IMG/VR virus record: IMGVR_UViG_3300021963_000165
Span: 1 to 53,320 of that record
DNA length: 53,320 nt
Origin: a virus
Direction: 5' to 3' (one strand)
Position numbers and translations under genes: made by a program. This document shows positions 30,414 through 40,100 of the stretch, piece after piece; within the stretch, counting starts at the first letter, position 1; the number at the start of each line of letters is the position of its first letter. Below the pieces are notes generated by a model that was not told the origin of the DNA, did no database searches, and saw only the letters and a program-made list of their open reading frames with translations.

Positions 30414-31310
30414 TTAGCCGTCAACCTCTTGAAGCAGGCTAGCAGTGGCATCCTGATCCAGAAGGATGTCATCGGTGTTCTCCTGCAGAATTTTGTCGTA
30501 TGTAACGGTCTGGGTCTTGAGCCTGATCGGTCCAGTGGTGATGAACTCAATCGTGCTTTCCACGATCGTGCCGGGCGTGAACTGCACGGCCGAGCCGGTG
30601 ATCACACCGCTGACCTCGTACCAAATTTGATCATCAGCCTGGCCCGCGACGCCGCTCGGGTTGTATTCATTGGTCTTCAGGAACAGTTGCGCGTTGAACT
30701 CACTGCCGACTTCAGTGCGAACAGCGAGCTGCAGCAGATACTGCGCTGTCTCGTACTCACCATTGCCGCAGCAGTCCTTGTAGTCCCACTGGCAGCTGAT
30801 GCGGCCAGAGCCTGACATGAGCGAAGACCACTGAGAGCGAAACTGATCCGACAGCGAAGTGATGTCCACTGACTCGCGCTGCGTGCTCAGCTCGTAACCC
30901 GTTATCGCGCCCAGGATTCGCCTCTGCTGGTTGGCGATCACCACCTTGATGGGGATGTTGGTGTTGATGGTATCCAGCGCGATCGCGTTTGCGCTACCGC
31001 CATTCAGCGCATTGGCAAAGCTGGAATACAGCCTGATTCCGCCTAGCTCATCGACATTCACAAACCATTTGCCGTTTGACTGCTTCGTACTGTTGCTCCA
31101 TCCGGCTGTGCTGATCCACGACAGCGTGGAGCCGTCGGTGCTGGTGATCTCAATCTGATCGCCAGTGATCAGGTAGCCCTGGTCGAAATCAAATGAGAAC
31201 CGTTTCCGCGTGGTGTTCACGTCGGACGGGTTCACAATCGACTCCAGTGCGCCGTGGTCTGACTTGCGCTGAAGCGTGACTCTGCCGAATGTCCCGAGGT
31301 AGACAGCCAT
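30414..31310 (-). CDS. Tail-tip associated structural protein
   Basis: 298 residues. Residues 1-80 (MAVYLGTFGRVTLQRKSDHG, FDFDQGYLITGDQIEIT) recall tail proteins encoded between the tail-tube-like protein and fibres. The middle holds ISGQ-type strands and a Cys pair (CQWDYKDCCGNGEY). The last part resembles a tail-tube fold. Probable tail-tip or fibre-base component; no exact family is known to me. Confidence 0.6.
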   Translation of the reverse strand: MAVYLGTFGRVTLQRKSDHGALESIVNPSDVNTTRKRFSFDFDQGYLITGDQIEITSTDGSTLSWISTAGWSNSTKQSNGKWFVNVDELGGIRLYSSFANALNGGSANAIALDTINTNIPIKVVIANQQRRILGAITGYELSTQRESVDITSLSDQFRSQWSSLMSGSGRISCQWDYKDCCGNGEYETAQYLLQLAVRTEVGSEFNAQLFLKTNEYNPSGVAGQADDQIWYEVSGVITGSAVQFTPGTIVESTIEFITTGPIRLKTQTVTYDKILQENTDDILLDQDATASLLQEVDG

Positions 31311-31741
31311 CAGATGCTCGCGGTGGTTAGCGCTCCAGTGCCCTGGAAGCTGACCTGTGCTGTGACGATCTCGCCCACCGCGGCGCCGATCGTGGCGCTG
31401 GTGATGTAGGCCGTCAGCGTGACATCGTTGAGATCGCTGCCATCAGCAAGCCGCAGAGTCAGAGTCACGTCATCGGAGACGGCAACGCCACTGTTGCCGG
31501 TCTTCACCAGCCTGGTCAGCAGGTTGCTTGCGTCGATCTTGTTGTCGTCGGACTTGTAATAGATCAGGGCTGCAGTGCCGCTGAAAGACTGCACGCCGGG
31601 GGTGAAGCTGCGCACCCCATCGCCCAGCGTGGTGGTCTCGAGCATCTCTACGTCTGCCTGAAGGCTCCAACTGGTCACCTTGACCAGCGTGCTGGTGCCC
31701 AGCAGAAGCCGGCCATCGCGTCCGGTGTAAGCCTTAGCCAT
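31310..31741 (-). CDS. Tail-tube-like structural protein
   Basis: 143 residues. MAKAYTGRDGRLLLGTSTLVKVTSWSL, then ETTTLGDGVRSFTPGVQSFSGTAALIYYKSDD, is the pattern of phage major tail (tube) proteins of the TP901-1/lambda V fold. Because a second, larger tube candidate lies at 42212, this copy is more likely a tip or tube-terminating variant. It overlaps the next gene by one base. Confidence 0.7.
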   Translation of the reverse strand: MAKAYTGRDGRLLLGTSTLVKVTSWSLQADVEMLETTTLGDGVRSFTPGVQSFSGTAALIYYKSDDNKIDASNLLTRLVKTGNSGVAVSDDVTLTLRLADGSDLNDVTLTAYITSATIGAAVGEIVTAQVSFQGTGALTTASI

Positions 31742-31764
31742 CGGTCAGCCTCCCTGCCAGCAGT

Positions 31765-32142
31765 CTAGAGAACACCAACAAGCTTTATCTGCACCGAGCT
31801 GATGCCCGGCTTGACGCTTTGCACTTGCGGGGCGTCCGCATAGCGCCAGGTGTTGCCAGAAGCGGCTGCACCCAGCGCATCTGTGTTGCCGGCCCATCCA
31901 CTTCTCACTCCGGTGCTCAGAGTGAACGTGCCGTAGGTGCCCTGTACCTCGTTGTAGTGATCGAGAAACAGCTCAGCGTCGGCGTCCGCGATGTTGTTGT
32001 AGGACAGCTGCAGGCTCATGCCGGTCCTGTTGCTGCCGTAGAGGATGCGAGTCTCAGAACCGTTCTGCGAGCGAAAGGTCTTGACCGGCCAATCACCGGC
32101 GTCAAACGTCCTGCTGCTGGGTTTGAGGGTCGGGAAAGCCAT
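31765..32142 (-). CDS. Tail-tip protein
   Basis: 125 residues (MAFPTLKPSSRTFDAGDWPVKTFRSQNGSE). FLDHYNEVQGTYGTFTLSTG matches a small tail component that I have seen next to J-like hubs. ATG overlaps the J-like stop region by one base. The exact name is uncertain. Confidence 0.65.
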   Translation of the reverse strand: MAFPTLKPSSRTFDAGDWPVKTFRSQNGSETRILYGSNRTGMSLQLSYNNIADADAELFLDHYNEVQGTYGTFTLSTGVRSGWAGNTDALGAAASGNTWRYADAPQVQSVKPGISSVQIKLVGVL

Positions 32143-35100
32143 TAGCTGTCAAAGGTGAAGCGGGATCGATTGTTCGAGATCAAGTCCTGCGCAATCAGGC
32201 TAGACAGCTTGCTGTCACAAGGGAACTCGGAAGCCGTGACTTGCACGGTGCCATCCTCGCTCAACGTGATCTGTTCGACCATGTAGACGTTCTCGGAGGA
32301 CGTTGCCTCAACAACCGTGAACAGCGAGCCGTAGAGAGTGGAATCGGTGACGCGGCCGTTGGAGACGGTCATCGTGCCGCTGCTGACATCGTCGGAACCA
32401 GGCTTGTAGTACAGGATGCTGTACTGCTCATCGGTAAGCGGCGTCACGCTGGTGATGACGCCGGTGTCGCTGATCACGCCGTTACGCGCTGAAGAATAAG
32501 GACTGGCTTCGGTCACTACCCGGATGTAGCTACCCGGCGCAAGGTCCATGCCATAGGGCAGGGTGCTGAATCGAACCGTGTGCGTGATGCGCTTACGGAT
32601 TGACAGGAAATAACGGCCGACCAGCTCAGCGTGGTCGCGGTTGGTGCAGTAGCTAATCAGATCAAAGGACTCAATGGGCGCATACTCGCTGGCATCGGCC
32701 CAGTTGACCACCACGTTGCGCTCCTGTGGGAGCTCGTTCGGGCGCTCCTCGCGGTAGCGCACCACCGCCTGCATCGGCTTGCGCTCCTCGGCGCCGAGGT
32801 ACTCAACCTGGAAGGTGTCCTCGATGATGTTGCCCGAGGTGAAGAGCTGGCTGATCTTCACCGGGCTGGTGCTGATGCTGCCGCCACTGGTGGTCGGCAA
32901 TGCCGGCACCAGGCTGAACTTGCCCTCGCTAATCACGAAGTTGCACAGGAAGTTTGGCGCTGTATCAGCGATGAACTGCCGGACGTTGATCGCCTCACCA
33001 ATCACGCCATTGAAGAACAGCTTGTTTCGCTTGAGGAACTTCGCCGTGCGCACCAGGTCGTCGGTGTTGATCATCTCGGATGCCGTTGAGGCGTCGATGT
33101 TCAGCACCTTGCCCAGACCCGCGACATCATCGGTCAGCAGGTGAAACACCAGATCGCAGAACAGATTGCTCGGACCATAGGCGTCGTCATCGTCAGGGTG
33201 GAACCGCTTGACGTGCAGCCCGCTTGCCAGCCAAACCCGCAGCTGATCAAGGTTGTTGAAGTTGCGCGATGCCTTCAGCGCCAAACCGCAAATGCTCATC
33301 CGGTCGTACTCCGGCTTCACATCGTTGGCCACCATCTGATTGACATAGGTGATGGCGTGCTCAGGCGAGTTCTGGTTCGACTTCTCGACCAACGCGCTGT
33401 AGTAGCTCACGTCTCCGTACTGGCTGCTGCCATCAAACTGGCGGTCGGCATTGAGCTCGGATGTTCTAAATATGCTTTTCTCAATACCAAAGACGATGAG
33501 CTGCAATCCCACCTCAGCGCCGTCTTTGTAGAACGGATTGCCCGAGCTGACGGTGTAATTTTTGCTAACGAGATCGCCAGCGGACCAGTTAGTGGTGCTG
33601 GCACTGGTTTTGACAGGCGTGATGGTCATCGTCTTGGTGTCCCAGATCTTGGTGCGCCCAGAGAAGTGATCTGTGACGGCGATGACCGAAAGGCTGAAAG
33701 ACGCACGCAGTTTGCGCCCGCTCTTTTCAAAGTCCACCGCGACAGTTCTGCGGTGACCGACTTGGTATGAGGTGGCCTTACCGAGTATCTCTTCAAACAC
33801 CGCCTGACTACGGCCGCCTGTTGATCCACCATTGCGCACCTGGCTGACCCTGAGCAAAACGCCAACAGCGGTCATGCTCGGCTGTGCCGGTGGATTGCGG
33901 AATGGGTTGGTGGAGTCGACTGTGCGCTTGACCACAAACTGCTGCAGGATGTTGAAATCACCGCTGCTGCCGGTGACATCAAACTGGTCAACGACAAATA
34001 TTGAAGACTTGCCGCTGAAGTGACCAGACGCCAGCGCAGTTTTGGTGGCTCGATAGTTGATCGTGATCCATTGGCCATTGGGCAATGCTTCACGAACGAA
34101 GCTGTAAACGGCGGCACCGAGGGGTAGTTTTGATGCGTCGGCGTCACCGAAAAGCTCGTATCCAAAGGCGGCAATGCGGCCGCTTGTGATGTTGCTGGGC
34201 TCGCTATAGGAGCCGAGCAGCTCAACAGCTGAGGCGGTTGTCTTGTCCGGGTCTATGTCAGGCAGAAAAGAGTTAATGCCGACAGCGCTGGGGTAGCCAT
34301 CTGCCTCAGTGCCACCTGTAAGTTTGCCGCTGGTTGTTAACTCGACGTTGTAGCGAATCTCGCTTTTTTGCACTTTCTTGCCCACGGTCAGTACCGTGAA
34401 CGATCCATAGCGCGTGCTTAACGTGTCGCTCAGGATGTTGCTGTTTGCGGCACTGTCCAGCGATGCGTTAGCGTTTAGCTGCCAGTACACTGTGTCGGCC
34501 GCGTCTCCACGCAGAGAGGCGCTGTTGCGGGGCACAAATCTGTATTCATACTGCTTTTGGTCTGGGTGCTTGAAGCGGATAAAGTTGTACTGATCGACCG
34601 GGTTGTTGCCAACAACAACGAAGTGAACGCCGATGCGGCTCCACTTGTATTCACCGCCAGAAGATGTCAGGCCAGCCGGCCGTACATACACGTCGAACGC
34701 TGACGCCCTGCGGGTGTAGGCCGTAATAGTGCCGTTGGTGATTGAAATGCTTTGGTTGTCTGAGCTGCGCAGCTGAGCAGGTGAGGGGATCGTGCGGAAA
34801 TTGCAGAGGCCATTCAGTCGCTGGTAAACCCGGCTGCGAATACCGATTTCAGTTACATCGCACGGCCGCGTGTTGCGAGCCAAGGCGACTGACATGCGCA
34901 GCAACGGATAGAAGGCTGTGCCAGCGTGCAGCTTGTTGGTTTCGCCGTTGTCGTCGCTCAGATAGCTGCGCTTAAGCATGGCGTCTGAAACGACGCCGAT
35001 CTGATCGGACCCAATAACCTCGACGCATTTCAGCGTGATGATCTGATCTTTCTTGTCTTCAGGCCGCCACGCCGCTAGCTCACGTCCCGTGACCTGCCAG

Positions 35101-36443
35101 ACGGTCTTGCGGATCATGAACAAGCTGCCAATCTGCAACGCATCATCGGCTGCAATTCGCTGCTCATTTAGCTCATCATTGATGTCATCAACGGTTACAT
35201 TGCTGTCTTTTACTTTGCCTGTTCTTTTGTCTTTGTAATCGTAAAAGTCGTCTGGGATTTGAGTTGCTGAGATCTTAAAGCTGATAACATCTCCAACTGC
35301 AGCGGTGCGCTCTGCCACGCCGTCGCTGGTGCTGACGCTTTGATTGTTGAGCTTGATGACGCCCATCCGGCGGCTGTAGTTGCGGCCGGTGCCCTCCATG
35401 CCAAGCTTCCACTCGCCGCCCTCGGCCATGTCGACCGTGCCGTTTTTGTCGCCAGCAATCTTGCGGCGTTCACGGGTTTGCACAAAGTCCTTGTCATCAT
35501 TCCAGGCGTTGTCGCCGGATGTCTTAGGAATAGAAATGACACGCCAGTTCAGGCGATATGGCGTACCGTTAGCAATGGGCGAGTAGCAGCCGAACTCGTA
35601 GTTATTGCTCAGTGAGTGCGCCGAGCTGAAGCCGGTATCAGTGACGCTGTTTGCAGTAGGGCAGGAGAAGATGTCGTCTGCTGTTTCGGGGTCTCCACTG
35701 GCCAGCTTGCCCCTTGTGCCATAAAACAGATTTGATGCCCTGATTCGCGTGGTGTTTGAGATCGTCGTATTGCGCTTCCAGTAGAACGCAAACGTTGTCT
35801 CGTAGATCGTGTCCAGCGCACCATTGCCTAAGAAAATGCCCCGCAGTGATGGCGGCGCAATGCCCTGCGGGCTCTGCGTGCCAGACGCGCCTTGCTCGCC
35901 AACGACGAACAGCATCTTGACGCCTTGTTCTCTGCCGTAGCTGAACATGCGCGACCACACCATCTTGGGCGCGTACAGCAGGCCGCCGGTGCCACTCTTC
36001 TCGTCGTAGCGGGCGAAAATGATCGGGATCGGCTCGCCGTAGTCCGCTAGCTCCGCCTGCGTGTCAAAGCCGAATGAAGGAGCAAACCGGTTAGAGCCGG
36101 TGACGCTGGCCAGCGTGCGGGAGCGTCCGCGTGAGCCCTCGGCTTTCGGCTTTGGAGTTAGAAAGTAGGAAGCAGCGCTAAGCGCAAGGCCGATTGCTAG
36201 GTTGATAAGTATCGGCACAAGCGGACCCATTCGGATCTCAGGGATGTGCTCATACCCCGCCGGGCGAATATGCCCGCGGCGGATCGCTTCAGCTTCAAGC
36301 TTTCGATAATCCTCTTCCGTGCAACCAATCAGCTCAATGATCTGCCTTTCGTACGGAAGCAGTGGTGTCTGCCAACGCTTTGCACCGAAGACCAGGCCAC
36401 TCTCTCCAGGTGCCGGTTGATGTAGAGAATCCCGGTCTGCCAT
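32142..36443 (-). CDS. Tail-hub / host-specificity protein of the J type
   Basis: 1433 residues from ATG 36441-36443; the frame is open further upstream. The N-terminus has LPYERQIIELIGCTEEDYRKLEAEA and RPAGYEHIPEI, typical of cyanophage hub proteins, then a hydrophobic segment (VPILINLAIGLALSAASYFL). GEPIPIIFARY and later VWLASGLHVKRF are other J-like blocks. It forms the central tail spike that contacts the receptor. The start overlaps the NlpC/P60-like gene by 115 bases in another frame. Confidence 0.8.
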   Translation of the reverse strand: MADRDSLHQPAPGESGLVFGAKRWQTPLLPYERQIIELIGCTEEDYRKLEAEAIRRGHIRPAGYEHIPEIRMGPLVPILINLAIGLALSAASYFLTPKPKAEGSRGRSRTLASVTGSNRFAPSFGFDTQAELADYGEPIPIIFARYDEKSGTGGLLYAPKMVWSRMFSYGREQGVKMLFVVGEQGASGTQSPQGIAPPSLRGIFLGNGALDTIYETTFAFYWKRNTTISNTTRIRASNLFYGTRGKLASGDPETADDIFSCPTANSVTDTGFSSAHSLSNNYEFGCYSPIANGTPYRLNWRVISIPKTSGDNAWNDDKDFVQTRERRKIAGDKNGTVDMAEGGEWKLGMEGTGRNYSRRMGVIKLNNQSVSTSDGVAERTAAVGDVISFKISATQIPDDFYDYKDKRTGKVKDSNVTVDDINDELNEQRIAADDALQIGSLFMIRKTVWQVTGRELAAWRPEDKKDQIITLKCVEVIGSDQIGVVSDAMLKRSYLSDDNGETNKLHAGTAFYPLLRMSVALARNTRPCDVTEIGIRSRVYQRLNGLCNFRTIPSPAQLRSSDNQSISITNGTITAYTRRASAFDVYVRPAGLTSSGGEYKWSRIGVHFVVVGNNPVDQYNFIRFKHPDQKQYEYRFVPRNSASLRGDAADTVYWQLNANASLDSAANSNILSDTLSTRYGSFTVLTVGKKVQKSEIRYNVELTTSGKLTGGTEADGYPSAVGINSFLPDIDPDKTTASAVELLGSYSEPSNITSGRIAAFGYELFGDADASKLPLGAAVYSFVREALPNGQWITINYRATKTALASGHFSGKSSIFVVDQFDVTGSSGDFNILQQFVVKRTVDSTNPFRNPPAQPSMTAVGVLLRVSQVRNGGSTGGRSQAVFEEILGKATSYQVGHRRTVAVDFEKSGRKLRASFSLSVIAVTDHFSGRTKIWDTKTMTITPVKTSASTTNWSAGDLVSKNYTVSSGNPFYKDGAEVGLQLIVFGIEKSIFRTSELNADRQFDGSSQYGDVSYYSALVEKSNQNSPEHAITYVNQMVANDVKPEYDRMSICGLALKASRNFNNLDQLRVWLASGLHVKRFHPDDDDAYGPSNLFCDLVFHLLTDDVAGLGKVLNIDASTASEMINTDDLVRTAKFLKRNKLFFNGVIGEAINVRQFIADTAPNFLCNFVISEGKFSLVPALPTTSGGSISTSPVKISQLFTSGNIIEDTFQVEYLGAEERKPMQAVVRYREERPNELPQERNVVVNWADASEYAPIESFDLISYCTNRDHAELVGRYFLSIRKRITHTVRFSTLPYGMDLAPGSYIRVVTEASPYSSARNGVISDTGVITSVTPLTDEQYSILYYKPGSDDVSSGTMTVSNGRVTDSTLYGSLFTVVEATSSENVYMVEQITLSEDGTVQVTASEFPCDSKLSSLIAQDLISNNRSRFTFDS

Positions 36444-36709
36444 GTCACCGCGAAAGCCCAGCTGTCCTGAGCCAACAGCAAGATGTCTCCATCGTACAGG
36501 GGCTCGACTGCCCGATCCCCCCATGCCATCAGATCCCTGACCACCTGCCATTTGCTTGCCTCGTACCAGCTCGGATTGAACGGTGGCGTGTCGATGCCGA
36601 GGTGATCGAGCACCGCGTAAACCATGTGGATGCAGTCGATTTCGCCATTGGTGCCGTCAGCACCAAGGCGGTAACGCATCCCAATCAGATCACTGCAGGT
36701 TGACAGCAC
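36329..36709 (-). CDS. NlpC/P60-like tail protein, K type
   Basis: 126 residues from a GTG (or 116 from ATG 36679). YRLGADGTNGEIDCIHMVYAVLDHLGI contains the D-C motif of NlpC/P60 peptidases with the catalytic Cys. At the usual catalytic-His position the sequence reads DSWAFAV, so a His is missing or displaced. Lambda K at this spot is a tail-tip peptidase needed for infection. The 3' third overlaps the J-like gene in a different frame. Confidence 0.75.
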   Translation of the reverse strand: MLSTCSDLIGMRYRLGADGTNGEIDCIHMVYAVLDHLGIDTPPFNPSWYEASKWQVVRDLMAWGDRAVEPLYDGDILLLAQDSWAFAVTWQTGILYINRHLERVAWSSVQSVGRHHCFRTKGRSLS

Positions 36710-37154
36710 TGGTCACCGGAATCGCGCCAATCAGCTTCTGCGTCAGCCGGCGCACCGGTGCATCGCCGCCGACAGCATCCAGCACGGTGTTCAGCACCAG
36801 CTTGAGCGCCGTCTCGTCCCAATCGCCCTGCGCCACCTGTCCTGAATACTGGTGCAGCAAAGTGACGGTGCTTGAGTCGGAAGGATCGAGCAGCATTACT
36901 TTGATATTCGCCAGCCAACGATCCTGGATGGCCTCAACGCCCCACGGCCTGCTCAGCTTGTTGTTGGGGAAGACCAGGCTGGCTTCGGTGTTGTCGCCGG
37001 TGCGGTTCACCGTGACGCCAGAAAAGCCAAACGGCATGAAGCCGTAGCTGTTGCTGTCATAGGTGACGGTCTTGCCTATGAAGAAGTTCTGGAACCGATA
37101 GGTGGTGCCCTTGGCAGCGGTCAGGGTCAGGTAGTTGCCGACTGCGTAATCCAT
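36690..37154 (-). CDS. Minor tail protein, L/DUF1833 type
   Basis: 154 residues (MDYAVGNYLTLTAAKGTTYRFQNFFIGKTV, GFMPFGFSGVTVNRTGDNTEASLVFPNNKLSR). Position between tape measure and the NlpC-like gene fits lambda L/M-type tail-tip proteins. ATG overlaps the upstream stop by one base. Confidence 0.65.
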   Translation of the reverse strand: MDYAVGNYLTLTAAKGTTYRFQNFFIGKTVTYDSNSYGFMPFGFSGVTVNRTGDNTEASLVFPNNKLSRPWGVEAIQDRWLANIKVMLLDPSDSSTVTLLHQYSGQVAQGDWDETALKLVLNTVLDAVGGDAPVRRLTQKLIGAIPVTSAVNLQ

Positions 37155-40100
37155 CAGACGCCAATCCTCTTGCGGGTGCTCACGCTTGTCTGCAGACGCC
37201 GCAGAGTGCGCTGCTCACCTTGAGCTGCACCGCGTGCTGCGGCCTCCCTCATGCCCATCTGAAACTGCTCTGCGGTCACATACTCGACGTTGTTGATCCG
37301 CTCGACGGTATAGCGCACGTCGATTGCGCCACCCGTGGCCGCACCGCCGGCCGACATGGCGCCGCCGCTTTCGTTGTCGCCAGCCACGGTGCCCATTGCG
37401 CTGATCGGCCGGTAACGATTCAGGGCATCGCTGCGCTGCTGGACCTTCACCGGGATGGTGCGGCCATCGGGTAGGGGCACAAATGCTTCGGGGCCGCGCT
37501 CGCCGTAGAGCGCCACCTGGGGCTCGCGAGCGATGCCGCCAGCCGCGTAGCGCTTCATAGGCACCACGTTGTTCGACATGACGCCGCCAGTGGCGAACTT
37601 CTTCAGTGGCGCCGAGCTGTTGGGGCCGGTAGCGCCACCGGTGGCTGCCATGCCGATTTTCAGGCCAGGGAAGGCAGCGAACAGCGCCTTGAACAGCGCG
37701 TACTTGATGAAGATCGCACCGAGCTCCTTGAGGATGCTGGCGGCCAATTCCTTGAACGCCGCCTTGCCGCCGGAGGCCATCTCCACAAGGGCATTGGAGA
37801 TGCCGTCGATTGCGCCCACGACGACGTTGCCCAACTGGCCGCCAAGGTCAGTGGCCGACTTGTAGGCATCCTGCAGGGTCTGCTTAAAGCGCTCGCCGAA
37901 GTCCTTGGCCTTGTCCGCAGCGGCGGCCTGAGCTCTGGCGTTGTCCTCCATTGCCTTGGACAGCTGTGGGTACAGCTTCACCAGCGCCTCGATGGCCTCT
38001 CGCAGCCTGTTCGCCTGATCGCTGTTGCCTTCCCCTTTCTCCTCAAGGATCTTGAGCGCTTCGCCAGCGGCGTTGACCTGAGCAGTGAGCTGACGAGCGG
38101 CTTCGGCCTTCTTGAGCTGATACTCAATAAGCTCGGGCCGCATGCCTGCCGCCTCGAGCTTGTTGCGGTACTCGAGCATGAAGTTTTGATCTTCCTGCGC
38201 CTTGATCTGCTCGCGAATCTGCTCAGTGAAGTCGGAAACGAAGCCGGTGCCGATCGCGGACTTCAGCTTTTCGATCTGCTGCGTCGTCATCTGCGCGATC
38301 TGCTCGGCAGTCTGCAGATCAACGCCCTCGGCGCCAGCAGTGCCAGCTGCACGAACAGCACGGCGTTCTTGAGCGGCCGCACCCGTCGCGCCGTTACCCT
38401 TCATCGCGCTGTTGGCCATCAGGTGCAGGGCACGCATGGTGCCCTCGGGCGTCATCACCTCGATCGCGTAGCCGCCGGCACCGGTGTTCCCAAGGTCGCG
38501 GCCGAAGGTGGCGCCGCCCTTGAGGCTGATCTGCGAGCCGGCCGGAGTGCCAAAGTCGATGCCCTTGTGGAAGTTGCGGCCAAACAGGCTGCGGGGGCCG
38601 TACTCGCTGGTGACGCCAAACGAGCTGGGCGCCTTGCCGTTGACTAGGAAATACTTGTCGGCGTCAGCTCTGGTGATCGGCCGCCCATCGCCCCAGCGCA
38701 GGTCGAGGTGAGCGCCAGTGCTTTGGCCGGTGTTGCCCGTGCGAGCCACGATACCGGTGGACGCGCCCCCGGCAGTGACCGTCGCCATCGACTGAGCCGA
38801 CCGCAGCTGCTGCTGGGCGTTCTGCACTCCGATGCTGGCGTCCAGCGACCGGGTGCGCAGGTCGCCGATCTGCTTCAGGAAGCCGGCGATCATGCCAGCG
38901 GCAGACTTGCCGGCGCCGGTGAAGCCCTTCACCCAGTTGTCGAGCTCGATGTTTTGCAGCTCGCGCTGATACTCGTGCCGGCGACGGATCAGCTCCATCG
39001 CATTGCGGTGGACCGCGTCCTGCAGCGCGATCTCGGCGCGGGCGGTGGATTCGTTGAGCTGCTGCTGGAGAGCGGCTTCGCGCTCGGCGTCGTCGGCGGC
39101 CTTCTTGGCGCTCTTCCCGTCGTCGTCTTTCGGGTTGGCAAAGTTAGTGAGCCCCTTGCCGGTCTTGTCCTGCGTGTCCTTCAGGCGCTCCAGCGAGGCG
39201 CGAGTTTCGTCAATCCGGCCCTGGATGCGCTTCTGGTCGGCCTCAAACGCATCAATCTGCTTGGCGCTCAGGCTGTCAGCCGGCACCTTGCGCAGAACTT
39301 CCTGCACCTCTTGCAGATAGCGCAGGTTCTGCTCAAGCCCGGCCTTGTTGCTCTGCGGCGTGATCGCCTTCTCCAACGCCAGCGCACGCTTGCGGAACTC
39401 GGTGATCTCAGCAGCACTGAAGCCCTGCCGTTTCAGCGGACCTATGCCTTGCAGCCCGAGCGGCTGGTTTGCGTCCTTCAATCGCTGCGCTAGGTCCGCA
39501 TCGCGGCCGGCGGCGTTCATCTCGTTGAGCGCGTCCTTCACCAGGCCCAGCGACTTCAGCGTCCGGGTGGCGAGCTCAGCGACCTTGGCGATAATTGTGG
39601 CGATCGAGCTGGTGATCGGCATCACCGCGCTACCAAAAGCCGCCTGCAGGTCGGTCAGCGCGACCTTCATACGAGCGGTCGAGTCCTCCTGCGACTTGGC
39701 CATCTTGAGCGCCGTGCCGGCGTTCTGCTCGCTCAATGCCATGGAGAACTTCATGACATCGTTGAGGCCGACCGTGCCTTCTTTCAACGCTTCGCTGAGC
39801 TGGGCACCGGTGCGGCCGGTTGCAGCTGCAAAGCGGGTGAAAGCACCCGGCAGACGCTCACCGAGCTGGCCAGAGAGTTCTTCCGCAGAGACCTTGCCCT
39901 TGGAGAACACCTGACTCATGGCGGTCAGAGCGCCCGCCACGTCCTCTGATGTGCCGCCGGTAGCCTTGATCGCCTCAGTGACGCCGCGGAACACGACCTC
40001 GGCATCACGCACATTGCCGCCCGCACCCTGTACCGAGGCCAGCAGCTTGGTGAAGCCCTGGGTTGCCTCGAGTGTCGGGACATTGAGTTCGGTGGTGACG

